Shown: positions 33,720 through 42,568, numbered from the stretch's first letter. The stretch: DNA of 64,000 bases from Azospirillum sp. RU38E (GCF_900188385.1 NZ_FZOI01000006.1:1-64000), one strand, 5' to 3'. Translations and numbers: made by a program. The notes: generated from the sequence alone by a model not told the origin.

Positions 33720-34001
33720 TCACAGCCCCTCATCCAGATCGATTTCGCGCTCATCGGTGCGGCTGGCCGGTGCGGCCATATCCGGCCCGTCGCTGCCGGC
33801 GGTCAACGGAATGCCCAGCAGCACCAGCAATTTCAGGCTCATGCTGGTGGGCGGATCATTCTTGCCGGTTTCGAAATCCGACAGCCATTTCTGCGTATGG
33901 CCGATCAGCCCCGCCGCCTGCGCCTGCGTCAGCCCCCGCCGCTGCCGCGCTGTCCGCACCAGGGTGCGCAGATCATCCAGGCTGTGCAGGGGAACGGCCA
34001 T
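33720..34001 (-). CDS. hipB: HipB-type Xre antitoxin
   Basis: A 93-aa antitoxin with a helix-turn-helix (LRTLVRTARQRRGLTQAQAA, then HTQKWLSDFETGKNDP), the HipB pattern. It binds HipA and represses the operon. The frame is open to an ATG at 34076, but that extension runs across a repeated operator (34039-34057). I therefore take ATG 34001 (MAVPLHSL) as the start; the ribosome binding site is weak for both. The C-terminus (DEREIDLDEGL) is acidic. hipA follows immediately. Confidence 0.82.
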   Translation of the reverse strand: MAVPLHSLDDLRTLVRTARQRRGLTQAQAAGLIGHTQKWLSDFETGKNDPPTSMSLKLLVLLGIPLTAGSDGPDMAAPASRTDEREIDLDEGL

Positions 34002-34038
34002 GACACCAGGCTCACGGTTGGTGAAAGTGCCAACAGCA

Positions 34039-34057
34039 TATAACGGATCGGTGATAT
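34039..34057. promoter_or_regulatory. HipB operator candidate O1
   Basis: TATAACGGATCGGTGATAT is a near-perfect palindrome centred on GATC. It is the first of three identical copies upstream of hipB; O1 and O2 are in the same orientation. Confidence 0.75.
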
Positions 34058-34077
34058 GGACAAGCGGCGCCACCATT

Positions 34078-34096
34078 TATAACGGATCGGTGATAT
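34078..34096. promoter_or_regulatory. HipB operator candidate O2
   Basis: An identical 19-mer, 39 bp after O1. Spacing close to four helical turns would place repressor dimers on the same DNA face. Confidence 0.75.
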
Positions 34097-34115
34097 TAGT
34101 GGTCCGAGGTGAGAG

Positions 34116-34134
34116 ATATCACCGATCCGTTATA
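34116..34134. promoter_or_regulatory. HipB operator candidate O3 (inverted)
   Basis: The reverse complement of the same 19-mer (ATATCACCGATCCGTTATA), 38 bp after O2. It ends 13 bp before the stop of the neighbouring transporter gene. Confidence 0.75.
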
Positions 34135-34147
34135 CTCAGCGGCGAGA

Positions 34148-35488
34148 TCACCCTTCCCGCCGCACCGGGCTGCCGGGATAGAAACCGATGCAAATAATCT
34201 GCGCCAGCAGCACCAGCAGGGCCGGCGCGTAATAGAGCCAATGCACCATCTGCCGTGCCCCATCGCTGACGGCGGCGGCATCATAACCGGCCAGCGCCAG
34301 CCCATAGGCGACCACCGCGCCGCCGATGGCCATGCCGATCTTGGTGGCCAGGCTGATACCGGCGGAGAGCAGCCCTTCATGGCGCACGCCGAATTGCGCT
34401 TCGTGATGATCCACCACCTCCGCCGCCATGGCGAAAATCGCCGTCATGGTGACGGAAATCAGGATGGAGGCCAGGATATAGACGGCCAGGAACAGGACCG
34501 GCTGCGCTTCCACCAGGGGTAACAGCGCATAGAGCAGTAGGGAAGCCGCCAAGGCCAGCCGGTTGCCATTGCGCATCCCCAACCGCTTCAGATAGGGCGG
34601 TGCGATGACGGCGCCCAGCAGCAGCGTGCCGGAAATGGCCGGCAGCAGGATGGAGATCATCCAGGGCTGTTTCAGCACATTGATGGCGAAATAGGCGGTG
34701 ACCGACAACACCGCGCCGAAGCGGATGAAATTCAGCGTGGTGAACAGGAACACCACCAGCCAGGCCCGGTTGCGCAGCATATTGGCCACGGCCCCCAGTG
34801 TGGTCCGCTCCCCGCTGGTACCGCTGGTTTCCTCGTGAATCTGTTCCCGGCACTGGGCGAACAGGTTCCAGATCAGGGCGACAGAGATCACGGCCGCCAG
34901 GATGGCCACCAGCAGGAAACCCTTGGCCTGATCGCCCCCGCCCAGCCAGCCGACCAGCGGCATGGTGGCCGCTGTGGCGGCGATGACGGAAAGGGCGGTG
35001 CCGGCCGACCGCAGGCTACCCAACTGCACCCGTTCATCCCGCCGCGCCGTCATCATCGGCATCAGGGCGCTATAGGGGATATTCACCACCGAAAACAGCA
35101 GCCCCAGCAATACGAAGCTGACACAGGCCCAGACCAGCTTGCCCGACGCCCCCAGCGGCGGCATCCAGAAGGTGGCGACGACCAGCAGGCCGAAGGGCAG
35201 CGCGCCGAACAGGAACCAGGGCCGCGCCCGGCCCCAGCGGGACCGGGTGCGGTCCACCAGAATGCCGACCACCGGGTCGAACCCGGCATCCAGCAGGCGC
35301 GACAGCAGGAACAAGGTGCCGACAATGCCCACCGGCAGCATGGCGACATCGGTATAAAAATAGAGCAAAAAGGCCCCGACCATGTTCCAGGACAGGCCAA
35401 AGGCAAAATCACCGGCACCATAGCTGAGCTTGGCACGCAGCGGCAGCGGCGCGGCACTGGGGCCGCCCGTTGGGACAGGGTGGGTCAT
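34148..35488 (-). CDS. GPH-family (MelB-like) glycoside/cation symporter
   Basis: A 446-aa 12-segment MFS transporter of the glycoside-pentoside-hexuronide family. Features: LSYGAGDFAFGLSWNMVGAF near the N-terminus, DAGFDPVVGILVDRTRSRWG with the cation-site Asp and loop 2-3 pattern, YSALMPMM, and RDERVQLGSLRSAG. It would import a glycoside or sugar with Na+ or H+. The start at 35488 (MTHPVPTGG) precedes the first segment; the frame upstream runs through the palindromic repeat and is not coding. It fits uptake of a glycoside for this island. Confidence 0.87.
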   Translation of the reverse strand: MTHPVPTGGPSAAPLPLRAKLSYGAGDFAFGLSWNMVGAFLLYFYTDVAMLPVGIVGTLFLLSRLLDAGFDPVVGILVDRTRSRWGRARPWFLFGALPFGLLVVATFWMPPLGASGKLVWACVSFVLLGLLFSVVNIPYSALMPMMTARRDERVQLGSLRSAGTALSVIAATAATMPLVGWLGGGDQAKGFLLVAILAAVISVALIWNLFAQCREQIHEETSGTSGERTTLGAVANMLRNRAWLVVFLFTTLNFIRFGAVLSVTAYFAINVLKQPWMISILLPAISGTLLLGAVIAPPYLKRLGMRNGNRLALAASLLLYALLPLVEAQPVLFLAVYILASILISVTMTAIFAMAAEVVDHHEAQFGVRHEGLLSAGISLATKIGMAIGGAVVAYGLALAGYDAAAVSDGARQMVHWLYYAPALLVLLAQIICIGFYPGSPVRREG

Positions 35489-35575
35489 GGAAGGCGGCTC
35501 CGGTCGTGGGGGACGGGATTCAGAGCGGGTATGGGGGGATAGTGGGGGTGCTGAGCCATCCTGTTGCACAATGGT

Positions 35576-35663
35576 GCCTCCCCCGCGAAAGCGGGGGTCC
35601 AGGGGCCGCAAGAATGACGGTTGGTGCTCTTGGCCCCTGGATCCCCGCTTCCGCGGGGAAGGC
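35576..35663. repeat. Palindromic repeat, copy 3
   Basis: The same arrangement as the other copies: GCCTCCCCCGCGAAAGCGGGG then GTCCAGGGGCC at the left; GGCCCCTGGATCCCCGC then TTCCGCGGGGAAGGC at the right. It lies between the GPH transporter start and the isomerase gene, both minus strand. Confidence 0.9.
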
Positions 35664-35711
35664 AGGAAGGGTGCTAACGGCGAGGTTACACCCCACATCC
35701 ACGCAGCCCCC

Positions 35712-36479
35712 CTAAACCCCCAACGCCGTGCGCGTCGTCGCCAATGTCTCCAGCGTCGGGCCGGTGGGCTTATATTCCAGGCCGATGGCGCCGTCATAGC
35801 CCAGATCGCGCAGCAGCCCGATATAGCGCGCCCAGTCGATGGTGCCGCTGCCCGGCTGGTTGCGGCCCGGCACGTCGGCCACCTGCACATGCCCCACCAG
35901 ATGGAAGCGGCCTTCCAGCACCTGGGCCGGGTCTTCGCCCATCACCGTGGAATGGTACATGTCATAGAGCAGGCGCAGGTTGGGGCTGTTCACCGCCTCC
36001 ACCATGTCCAGCCCCTCGACGGTGCTGACCAGATACATGCCGGGATGTTCCACCCGGTCATTCAGCGGTTCCAGCAACAAGGTAATGCCGGCCTCTTCCG
36101 CCAGTGTGGCGGCTTGGCGCAAAATGCCGACAGCGCAATCATGCTGTTCCTGGCGCGACACATCGGGCCGGGTGAAGCCGGACGCCACCACCAGGGCCGG
36201 TGAGCCGGCCTGTTTGGCGGCGACCAAACTGTCGCGCACGGCGGCCAGGAACTCATCATGCTGGGCCGGGTCGACCAGGGAACGGCGGGGTTCCACCACG
36301 AAACTGGCGAGCTTCACCCCGGTTTCATCCAGGGTGCGGCGGATATCGGCCAGCGGCTTGTCACGCCAGAGATGGAATTCCACCGCCGTCAGCCCCGCTG
36401 CCTTGGCGGCGCGGATACGGTCGGTGAAATTGGGGCTTTCGGCGGCGAACAGCCATTCAATACAGGCGGCGAGATGCAT
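35712..36479 (-). CDS. Hydroxypyruvate isomerase-like TIM-barrel protein
   Basis: A 255-aa xylose-isomerase-like barrel close to the Hyi/OtnI group (hydroxypyruvate or 2-oxo-tetronate isomerases). Signatures: ACIEWLFAAESPNFTDRIRA, VEFHLWRDKP, LLLEPLNDRVEHPGMYLV, LRLLYDMYHSTVMGEDP, GHVQVADVPGRNQPGSG and IGLEYKPTGP; the Glu, Asp, His and Glu metal ligands fall in these. The start at 36479 has GGGAG upstream. With the DenD-like gene it could serve C4 sugar acid catabolism, or it may process keto-sugars here. Confidence 0.82.
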   Translation of the reverse strand: MHLAACIEWLFAAESPNFTDRIRAAKAAGLTAVEFHLWRDKPLADIRRTLDETGVKLASFVVEPRRSLVDPAQHDEFLAAVRDSLVAAKQAGSPALVVASGFTRPDVSRQEQHDCAVGILRQAATLAEEAGITLLLEPLNDRVEHPGMYLVSTVEGLDMVEAVNSPNLRLLYDMYHSTVMGEDPAQVLEGRFHLVGHVQVADVPGRNQPGSGTIDWARYIGLLRDLGYDGAIGLEYKPTGPTLETLATTRTALGV

Positions 36480-36624
36480 CACGGTTCTCCCGGTTGCAGC
36501 AATCGGACCGGCGGCCATGCAGGATGGCCATCGGCGGCCCGCACCGGCGGACCTGGCGCCGAAGCGCTGAAAGGGAATGTTTGGGGGGGGGAGGGAACAG
36601 CCACGTAAGCGTCATCCGCTTGCT

Positions 36625-36711
36625 GCCTTCCCCGCGAAAGCGGGGATCCAGGGTCGCAGGAACAACGCTTTGGTGCTGTTGCCCCTGGACCCCCGCTTAC
36701 GCGGGGGAAGC
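36625..36711. repeat. Palindromic repeat, copy 4
   Basis: The same repeat: GCCTTCCCCGCGAAAGCGGGG then ATCCAGGGTCG at the left, and CCCCTGGACCCCCGC then TTACGCGGGGGAAGC at the right. The two ends differ in loop bases (GAAAGC, GCTTAC). It lies between the isomerase and MFS genes. Confidence 0.88.
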
Positions 36712-36780
36712 AGAACAGTCTGAAGGGTGAACGCCGAGACTCTTTCCCTCACTGTCGTCAGGTGAAGAGTATTGCCCCCC

Positions 36781-38016
36781 TCAGTACCTCACCCCCGTGT
36801 CCGGCTTGGCCTTCACCAGGGCCACCAGCGCCACAGCAGCGGCAACCAGGGCGGCGATGCCCATGGTCAGGAAGGCCGCCTGCACGGTGCCGCCGGTCAG
36901 GGATTTGGCGCCGGCGACAAAGAACGGGCTGGTGAACTGGCCCAGGAAGAAACACGACGCCCAGATGCCCATGCCGCGCCCGCGATGGGCAAAGGGCAGC
37001 TTGCTCTGGGCCCAGGCGATCAGGATGGGGATAGTCATGCCCGCCCCCATCTGCTGGATCACCAGCAGCGCCATCATGGATTTATATTCCGTGGCCAACC
37101 CGATCCCGGCCAGCCCGACGCCCAGGAAGGCGAAGAAGCAGAAGATCTGCAGGGCGGTGGCCTTCTTGCCGATCCAGCCGAAGATCAACGCGCCTACCGG
37201 CACGCCCAGGCTGGCCAGTGCGATCAGCGATCCGACCTGCTTGGGATCATTCACCCCGATTTCGCGGAAGGCCAGACCGCCCTGAATGATGAAAACGTAA
37301 TAGAGCGTGGAGGCGAACAGGGTAACAGCACCATAAAGCGCCACCGCGCGGGTGGGAAAGGGCGGGGTGGGGCCGTGATCGGCCTGCGGGGCCACGGGGG
37401 CACCCTGTTTCGTCTTGCCCGGCTCAAAAATCATGAAATGCGTGCCGACAAAGATCGGCAGGGCGATCAGATAAATCAGGAACACGCCGTTCCAGCTGAC
37501 CGCCGTCAACATGCCCGAGGCGGCGATGACGCCCGATGCCATGGCCGGCCCGGCCAGCCCCTGCGCCATCAACAGCTTACGCCGGCCCGCCGCATCATAA
37601 TAATCGGCGATCAGCGTATTGATGATGGTCAGGATCGCCGCCTCCGTCACCCCCAGTAGCAGGCGTGACGCGATCACCGCGTTCAAACTGTCCAGGAAAT
37701 AAGGCAGCGCGCCGGCGATGCCGTAAAAGAAGGTCGCCCAGACCAGCAGCGGCCGCCGGCCGAACCGGTCCACCAGCATCCCGGCAAAGGGCGCCAGGAT
37801 GGCGATGGCCAGACCGGGGGCCGACACCAGAACCGGCACCAGCAGAGAGGCATTGGCGACATCGCGGAAATGGTCCAGGATTGTCGGCACCGCCGGCGTC
37901 AGCGAGACAATTGCCAGAATCGGCAGGAAACCGCTGATCACCAGGATGATGCCCTGGGCGAGCCCAGCCCTTTGCGCGCCGCCTGTTATCGGCGGCGCCA
38001 CGGCCTGATCCACCAT
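36781..38016 (-). CDS. MFS transporter (DHA1/sugar-acid type)
   Basis: A 411-aa, 12-segment major facilitator. The loop 2-3 motif is GMLVDRFGRRPLL and an antiporter-like GVTEAAILTIINTLIADYYD follows. GALIFGWIGKKAT marks the second half. It could import an aromatic or sugar acid, or export a toxic aglycone. Two AGAAT-N4-ATTCT boxes lie in its upstream region, the nearer ending 41 bp before the start, so it probably belongs to the TetR regulon. It is divergent from the LLM gene. Confidence 0.85.
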   Translation of the reverse strand: MVDQAVAPPITGGAQRAGLAQGIILVISGFLPILAIVSLTPAVPTILDHFRDVANASLLVPVLVSAPGLAIAILAPFAGMLVDRFGRRPLLVWATFFYGIAGALPYFLDSLNAVIASRLLLGVTEAAILTIINTLIADYYDAAGRRKLLMAQGLAGPAMASGVIAASGMLTAVSWNGVFLIYLIALPIFVGTHFMIFEPGKTKQGAPVAPQADHGPTPPFPTRAVALYGAVTLFASTLYYVFIIQGGLAFREIGVNDPKQVGSLIALASLGVPVGALIFGWIGKKATALQIFCFFAFLGVGLAGIGLATEYKSMMALLVIQQMGAGMTIPILIAWAQSKLPFAHRGRGMGIWASCFFLGQFTSPFFVAGAKSLTGGTVQAAFLTMGIAALVAAAVALVALVKAKPDTGVRY

Positions 38017-38056
38017 CGAACGTTACTCCCGTTTCAGCGCTTGGAAGCGCCATATA

Positions 38057-38070
38057 AGAATTATTATTCT
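38057..38070. promoter_or_regulatory. TetR-type operator candidate, site 2
   Basis: AGAATTATTATTCT is an exact AGAAT-N4-ATTCT palindrome in an AT-rich patch 41 bp upstream of the MFS start. It is identical in sequence (reverse complement) to site 4 at 46819. Confidence 0.65.
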
Positions 38071-38206
38071 AATTATGATGAAGGGGCCGGGCGGGTTTTG
38101 TCAATGCGGTAAACGCACTATCCAGCGCGGAAATTGCTTGGCGAAAAATCGGATGGCTCACCGCTGCTTTCGGTTGACACCCGGCGGTTCGCTCCGTTAG
38201 CTATTC

Positions 38207-38220
38207 AGAATAGCAATTCT
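38207..38220. promoter_or_regulatory. TetR-type operator candidate, site 3
   Basis: AGAATAGCAATTCT is an exact AGAAT-N4-ATTCT palindrome 76 bp upstream of the LLM gene. It shares the divergent region with site 2. Confidence 0.65.
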
Positions 38221-38295
38221 AATTCCAAAGCCAAGGCCGGGCGATTGCCGGGGGCATCGCATCAGGACCGGGGCGGTGAGCAAGGAGGAATCCCC

Positions 38296-39405
38296 ATGCG
38301 TTTTTCAACCTTTCTGAATTCCCGCACCATGGGTGAGGACCAGGACCGTGGCCTGCTGCTGGACCTGATCGAGCATGTCGATCGGGCAGAAGCCGCCGGT
38401 CTGGATGCGGTTTTTCTGCCCGACCATCATTTCACCGGCTATATGCCCATTGCGTCCGACCCGATGATGTTCGCAGCCTATCTGGCGGCGCGGGTGAAGC
38501 GGATGCATTTCGGCATTTCCGTCACCACGGTGCCGCTGCACCATCCGGTGCGTTTCGTCGAACGCATCAATATCCTGGACCAGCTGACGGAAGGTCGTTT
38601 GCTGGTCGGCGTGGGCAGCGGCACCACGCCGGAGGAAATGATCGGCTTCGGCGTCAATTACAAGGAAGCCTCCCGCCTGGCGGAAGAGAACCTGGCCATT
38701 GCCGAACAGCTTTGGGCCAAGAAGCCGGAAGACCCTGCCATCCGTTTCGATAATGGCCATTACCGGGGTGAAGTGCTGCAGCGCATCGCGCCCGTCGCCT
38801 ATACGCCCGGCCATGCGCGGCTGATGCCGGTGGCTATGAAGGAAAGCAGCGCCCGGCGCGCGGCGGAATTCGGCTGGCCCGCCTTCATCCCGGCCTTCAC
38901 CCCGCCGCAGATCGGCGGGACAGAGCCGTTCAAGCATGTGCAGAAATTCTTTACTATTTACCGCGACCTGCTGCTGGCCGCCGGCCATTCGGCCGAACGT
39001 GTGGCCGACGCGCTGTCCTGGACCACCCACACCTATCAGTGCGTGCATATTGCCGAGACCGATGCGCAGGCGCGCGCGGAACTGGAAGATATCCTGACCG
39101 ATTATCAGGCCGCCGTTGACCGCGAAACCGCCTTCAATGCCAAGGCGGAAGAAAGCGCCGCCAACAAGAAGACCGACCACACGCCCAACGCCCTGACCGA
39201 GGACTGGATCGGCACCTGGTGCCTGTATGGCAGCCCGGAAACCGTGATTGAACATCTGAAGCCCTATGCCGAACTGGGCATCGGCAATGTGCTGTGCGGG
39301 ATGCTGACCGGCCCGCTGACGGCCAAGCGCAAGGCCTATGCCAACCAGACGCTGGACCTGCTGTCCCGTCATGTCATCCCCGCCTTCAAGGGTACGGCAG
39401 CATGA
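38296..39405 (+). CDS. LLM-class (luciferase-like) flavin-dependent oxidoreductase
   Basis: A 369-aa bacterial-luciferase-like TIM barrel that uses reduced FMN supplied by a partner. Signatures: FSTFLNSRTMGEDQDRGLLL, AVFLPDHHFTGYMP, HFGISVTTVPLHHPVRFVE, LTEGRLLVGVGSGTTPEEM, and LYGSPETVIEHLKPYAELGI near the C-terminus. The start at 38296 follows AAGGAGGAATCCCC. Its stop overlaps the FMN reductase start (ATGA), giving a two-component monooxygenase. The substrate is unknown; placement in the TetR regulon suggests a step in phenolic or glycoside breakdown. Confidence 0.88.
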   Translation: MRFSTFLNSRTMGEDQDRGLLLDLIEHVDRAEAAGLDAVFLPDHHFTGYMPIASDPMMFAAYLAARVKRMHFGISVTTVPLHHPVRFVERINILDQLTEGRLLVGVGSGTTPEEMIGFGVNYKEASRLAEENLAIAEQLWAKKPEDPAIRFDNGHYRGEVLQRIAPVAYTPGHARLMPVAMKESSARRAAEFGWPAFIPAFTPPQIGGTEPFKHVQKFFTIYRDLLLAAGHSAERVADALSWTTHTYQCVHIAETDAQARAELEDILTDYQAAVDRETAFNAKAEESAANKKTDHTPNALTEDWIGTWCLYGSPETVIEHLKPYAELGIGNVLCGMLTGPLTAKRKAYANQTLDLLSRHVIPAFKGTAA

Positions 39406-39959
39406 GCCGGCCGCTGATCGTCGGGTTCGGCGGCACCACCCGGCCGGGCTCGTCGGGTGAACGCATGGTGGCGGCCGTTCTGGCCGCCACCGCCGAACTG
39501 GGGGCTGAAACCCGGCTGTTCGGTGGGACAGCGCTTGCCGCCCTGCCGCATTTCGCCCCGGAAAACCCCGACCGCACGCCCGAACAGCGGGAGTTTGTGG
39601 AGGCCGTGCGCGCGGCCGATGGGCTGGTCATCGGCTCCCCCGGTTATCATGGCGGGGTGTCGGGGCTGGTGAAGAACGCCATCGACCTGCTGGAAGATCT
39701 GCGCAGCGACGCCCGCGTCTATTTCGATGGGCGCGCGGTGGGGCTGGTGGTGACGGCGGCGGGCTGGCAGGCCGGCGGCGTGACGCTGTCCGCCCTGCGC
39801 GGCATCGTCCACGCCATGCGCGGCTGGCCCACCCCGCTGGGCATCGCCGTCAATACCGTGGCGCAAAAGCCGTTCGACGCGGAGGGAAGGCTGGCCGATG
39901 CCGACATTGCCGCCCAGGTCAAGGCGCAGGCCGAGCAGGTGATGCGGCTGGCGCGGTGA
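39402..39959 (+). CDS. NAD(P)H-dependent FMN reductase
   Basis: A 185-aa flavodoxin-fold reductase: VGFGGTTRPGSSGERM for phosphate binding and GLVIGSPGYHGGVSGLVKNA for FMN binding, both typical of the SsuE/ChrR-like group. It overlaps the LLM oxidoreductase gene by 4 nt, so it almost certainly supplies that enzyme with reduced FMN. Confidence 0.88.
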   Translation: MSRPLIVGFGGTTRPGSSGERMVAAVLAATAELGAETRLFGGTALAALPHFAPENPDRTPEQREFVEAVRAADGLVIGSPGYHGGVSGLVKNAIDLLEDLRSDARVYFDGRAVGLVVTAAGWQAGGVTLSALRGIVHAMRGWPTPLGIAVNTVAQKPFDAEGRLADADIAAQVKAQAEQVMRLAR

Positions 39960-40009
39960 GGGGCTTTGCAAAAGGCTGAATCCCCTCTCACCCCTTTACC
40001 TCCCTCTAT

Positions 40010-40097
40010 GCTTCCCCCGCGAAAGCGGGGGTCCAGCGGCCACCAGAACAACGGTTCGTGCCCCTGGCCCCTGGATCCCCGCTTTCGCGGGGAAGGC
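40010..40097. repeat. Palindromic repeat, copy 5
   Basis: The same repeat: GCTTCCCCCGCGAAAGCGGGG at the left and TCCCCGCTTTCGCGGGGAAGGC at the right, with inner GTCCAGCGGCC / GGCCCCTGGA. It lies between the FMN reductase and the GH3 gene. Confidence 0.9.
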
Positions 40098-40186
40098 ACC
40101 GTTGTTTGAAGCGGCTACGTGCCCCCCCCCTTCTTCTATCGCACCTCCAAAACCAACCAAAAACCACCCCCCAGGGAGTTAACCCC

Positions 40187-42568
40187 ATGTCCCACACGCT
40201 TTCCCAACAGGCAACCCTGACCTCTGGCCGCGATATGTGGTCCACGGCGGAACTGCCGGGCGTCCGGTCCATTCAGATGGCCGATGGGCCGATGGGCATT
40301 GCCTCTGGCCGGGTCGATGAACGGGATGTGGCGGTGCTCACCCCCTGCGGCACGGCATTGGGGGCCAGTTTCGACCCGGCCCTGGTGCAACGGGTGGGGG
40401 CCATTGTGGGGATGGAGGCGCGGCGGCTGGGCGTGGATGCCGTGCTGGCCCCCAACCTGAACCTGCAGCGCAGCCCGCTCTGTGGCCGGGGTTTTGAGCT
40501 GTATGGCGAAGACCCGTTCCTGGCCGGCACGCTGGGGGCGGCCTGGATCAACGGCTTGCAGGGCCAGGGTGTCGGCTCCGTCGCCAAGCATCTGGTCTGC
40601 AATGACAGCGAAACCGCGCGCGACAGCATGAATGCGGTGGCCAGTGATCGCGCCCTGCGGGAAACCTATCTGCTGCCGTTTGAAATGGCGGCGGCGGCCG
40701 GCTGCGTCGGCATCCTGGCCGCCTATAACCGGTTGAACGGGGATTATTGCGTTGAACATCAAGGGCTGTTGACCGGCATCGTCAAGGGTGACTGGGCCTT
40801 CCCCGGCTTCATCGTGTCGGACTGGTTCGGCGCGCATAACACGCTGCGTTCGGCCCAGGCCGGGCTGGATCTGGACATGCCGGGGCCGGACCGGGTGCTG
40901 GGGAAGAAATTCGCCGCCGCCGTGGAAGCCGGCGAGGTGCCGGCCAGCCGGCTGGAAGATGCGGCGGGCCGCGTGGCCAAGGCCGTGGCCCGCATCGATG
41001 CGCTGCCGCGCCAGCCCACCCCGCTTGATGTGGATGCAACATTGGCAGAGGCAGCAGCCGCCGGCTTTGTGCTGTTGAAGAACAGCCAGGATATCCTGCC
41101 GCTGCAGCCAACCCGCGCCCGGCGCATCGCCGTGATCGGCCCCAATGCCACCGCCCCCTGCCTGCAAGGCGGCACCTTCGCCAAGATCGCCGTGCGCCCG
41201 GATTTCATCAACCCGCTGCAGGCCATCCGCGACCGGTTCGGCGACCGGTTCGAGGTGGGCTATGAACAGGGTGTGGAGCCGGAATACCGCCTGCCGCCGC
41301 TGTCCGCCCGCCCCGCCCGCGATCTGGGCGACGGGGCGACACGCGGCCTGACGGTGGAATGGCTGGCCGGGCATGAGGGGGAGAGCGAGCCGCTTCACGC
41401 CGAAACCCGCGACACCAATTCGCTGACTTGGTTTGTCGGCCTGCCGGGCACCGATGCGCTGAAACAGGCGGGCCGCATCCGCGCCACCGGCTGGTTCACC
41501 CCGGAACGCGACGGGCCGCACCGCGTGCATATCGGTGGCACGGGGGCCGTCACGCTGTATGTCGATGGCAAGCCGGTCTTCCAGGGCGGCGGGCCGGTTT
41601 CCCCGTCCGACCTGATGGGCATTCTGAAGGGCGGCGACAGCGAGAGCGTGCTGGTGGAAATGCAGGCGGGCCGCCCGGTGCTGCTTTGCTTTGAACTGGC
41701 CTATACGCCCGCCCGCGCCCAGGGGCTTTGGTACGGCATGCGCGGCCCCGACCGACCGGCGGACATGCTGGACCGCGCGGTTGCCCTGGCGGCCCAGGCT
41801 GATCTGGTGCTGCTGATGCTGGGCGAAACGGCGGATTCCGGGGTGGAAAGCAAGGACCGCGCGGGCACCCGCCTACCGGAAGCGCAGTTGGAGTTGCTAC
41901 GCCGGGTGCGGCATGTGAATGCCAATCTGGTGGCCATCTGCAATGTCGCCCATGCCTTTGATATTTCCTGGCACGATCAGGTGCGCGGCCTGCTGATCAC
42001 CTGGTTCCCCGGTGAACAATACGGCCCCGCCCTGGCCCAGGTGCTGGCCGGCGACCGCGAACCGGGCGGGCGCCTGCCGGTCAGCATCGCCGCCAAGGAC
42101 GCGGATTACCCCGCCTTCGGCCTGACGCCGGATGCGAAGGGCGATCTGCCTTACCTTGAAGGCCACCTGATCGGGTACAAGGGGATGCAAGCAGCGGGCA
42201 GCACCCCGCTTTACCCGTTCGGCGCCGGTTTCGGCTATGCCCGGTTCGCCCTGTCCGATGCGCGCCTGACGCCAACCGCCGATGGCGGGGCGGACGTGAC
42301 GGTGACGCTGCGCAACCTGTCCGACCGCGCCGGCAAGGCGGTGCCGCAGCTTTATGTGGCTGGGCCGGATGGCATCCGCCACCTGCGGGGCTTTGCAGCA
42401 CTGGCCATCGCGGCCGGGGCGGAACAGCAGGCCCGCTTCACCCTGCCCCCCCGCGCCTTCCAGCATTGGGATGAACAGGCCGGCGGCTGGCAACGCGCCC
42501 CCGGCCCCCATCAGGTGCTGCTGGGCTGGAACAGCGCTGACCTGCCGGTCTTGCTGACGGTAGACTGA
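40187..42568 (+). CDS. GH3 beta-glucosidase with PA14 insertion
   Basis: A 793-aa glycoside hydrolase family 3 enzyme without a clear signal peptide, so probably cytoplasmic. The N-terminal barrel has DAVLAPNLNLQRSPLCGRGF, ELYGEDPFLAG, VAKHLVCNDSE and the nucleophile D212 in FIVSDWFGAHN. A PA14-like domain (about residues 400-550, WFTPERDGPHRVHIGGTGAV and LYVDGKPVFQGG) interrupts the second domain, as in plant-glycoside-active GH3 enzymes. A fibronectin III-like domain ends it (TVTLRNLSDRAGKAVPQLYV). It probably removes O-linked glucose from imported glycosides. CAGGGAG precedes the ATG at 40187. Confidence 0.92.
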   Translation: MSHTLSQQATLTSGRDMWSTAELPGVRSIQMADGPMGIASGRVDERDVAVLTPCGTALGASFDPALVQRVGAIVGMEARRLGVDAVLAPNLNLQRSPLCGRGFELYGEDPFLAGTLGAAWINGLQGQGVGSVAKHLVCNDSETARDSMNAVASDRALRETYLLPFEMAAAAGCVGILAAYNRLNGDYCVEHQGLLTGIVKGDWAFPGFIVSDWFGAHNTLRSAQAGLDLDMPGPDRVLGKKFAAAVEAGEVPASRLEDAAGRVAKAVARIDALPRQPTPLDVDATLAEAAAAGFVLLKNSQDILPLQPTRARRIAVIGPNATAPCLQGGTFAKIAVRPDFINPLQAIRDRFGDRFEVGYEQGVEPEYRLPPLSARPARDLGDGATRGLTVEWLAGHEGESEPLHAETRDTNSLTWFVGLPGTDALKQAGRIRATGWFTPERDGPHRVHIGGTGAVTLYVDGKPVFQGGGPVSPSDLMGILKGGDSESVLVEMQAGRPVLLCFELAYTPARAQGLWYGMRGPDRPADMLDRAVALAAQADLVLLMLGETADSGVESKDRAGTRLPEAQLELLRRVRHVNANLVAICNVAHAFDISWHDQVRGLLITWFPGEQYGPALAQVLAGDREPGGRLPVSIAAKDADYPAFGLTPDAKGDLPYLEGHLIGYKGMQAAGSTPLYPFGAGFGYARFALSDARLTPTADGGADVTVTLRNLSDRAGKAVPQLYVAGPDGIRHLRGFAALAIAAGAEQQARFTLPPRAFQHWDEQAGGWQRAPGPHQVLLGWNSADLPVLLTVD

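Noticed and set aside
34039-34134. The repeated 19-mer near hipB as a CRISPR or iteron array
   Set aside because: Three copies only, one inverted, in a toxin-antitoxin promoter. Operators explain it better than an origin or a CRISPR array.
36781-38016. This MFS gene as a specific flavonoid exporter
   Set aside because: Sequence shows only a general 12-segment facilitator; direction and substrate of transport cannot be read from it.
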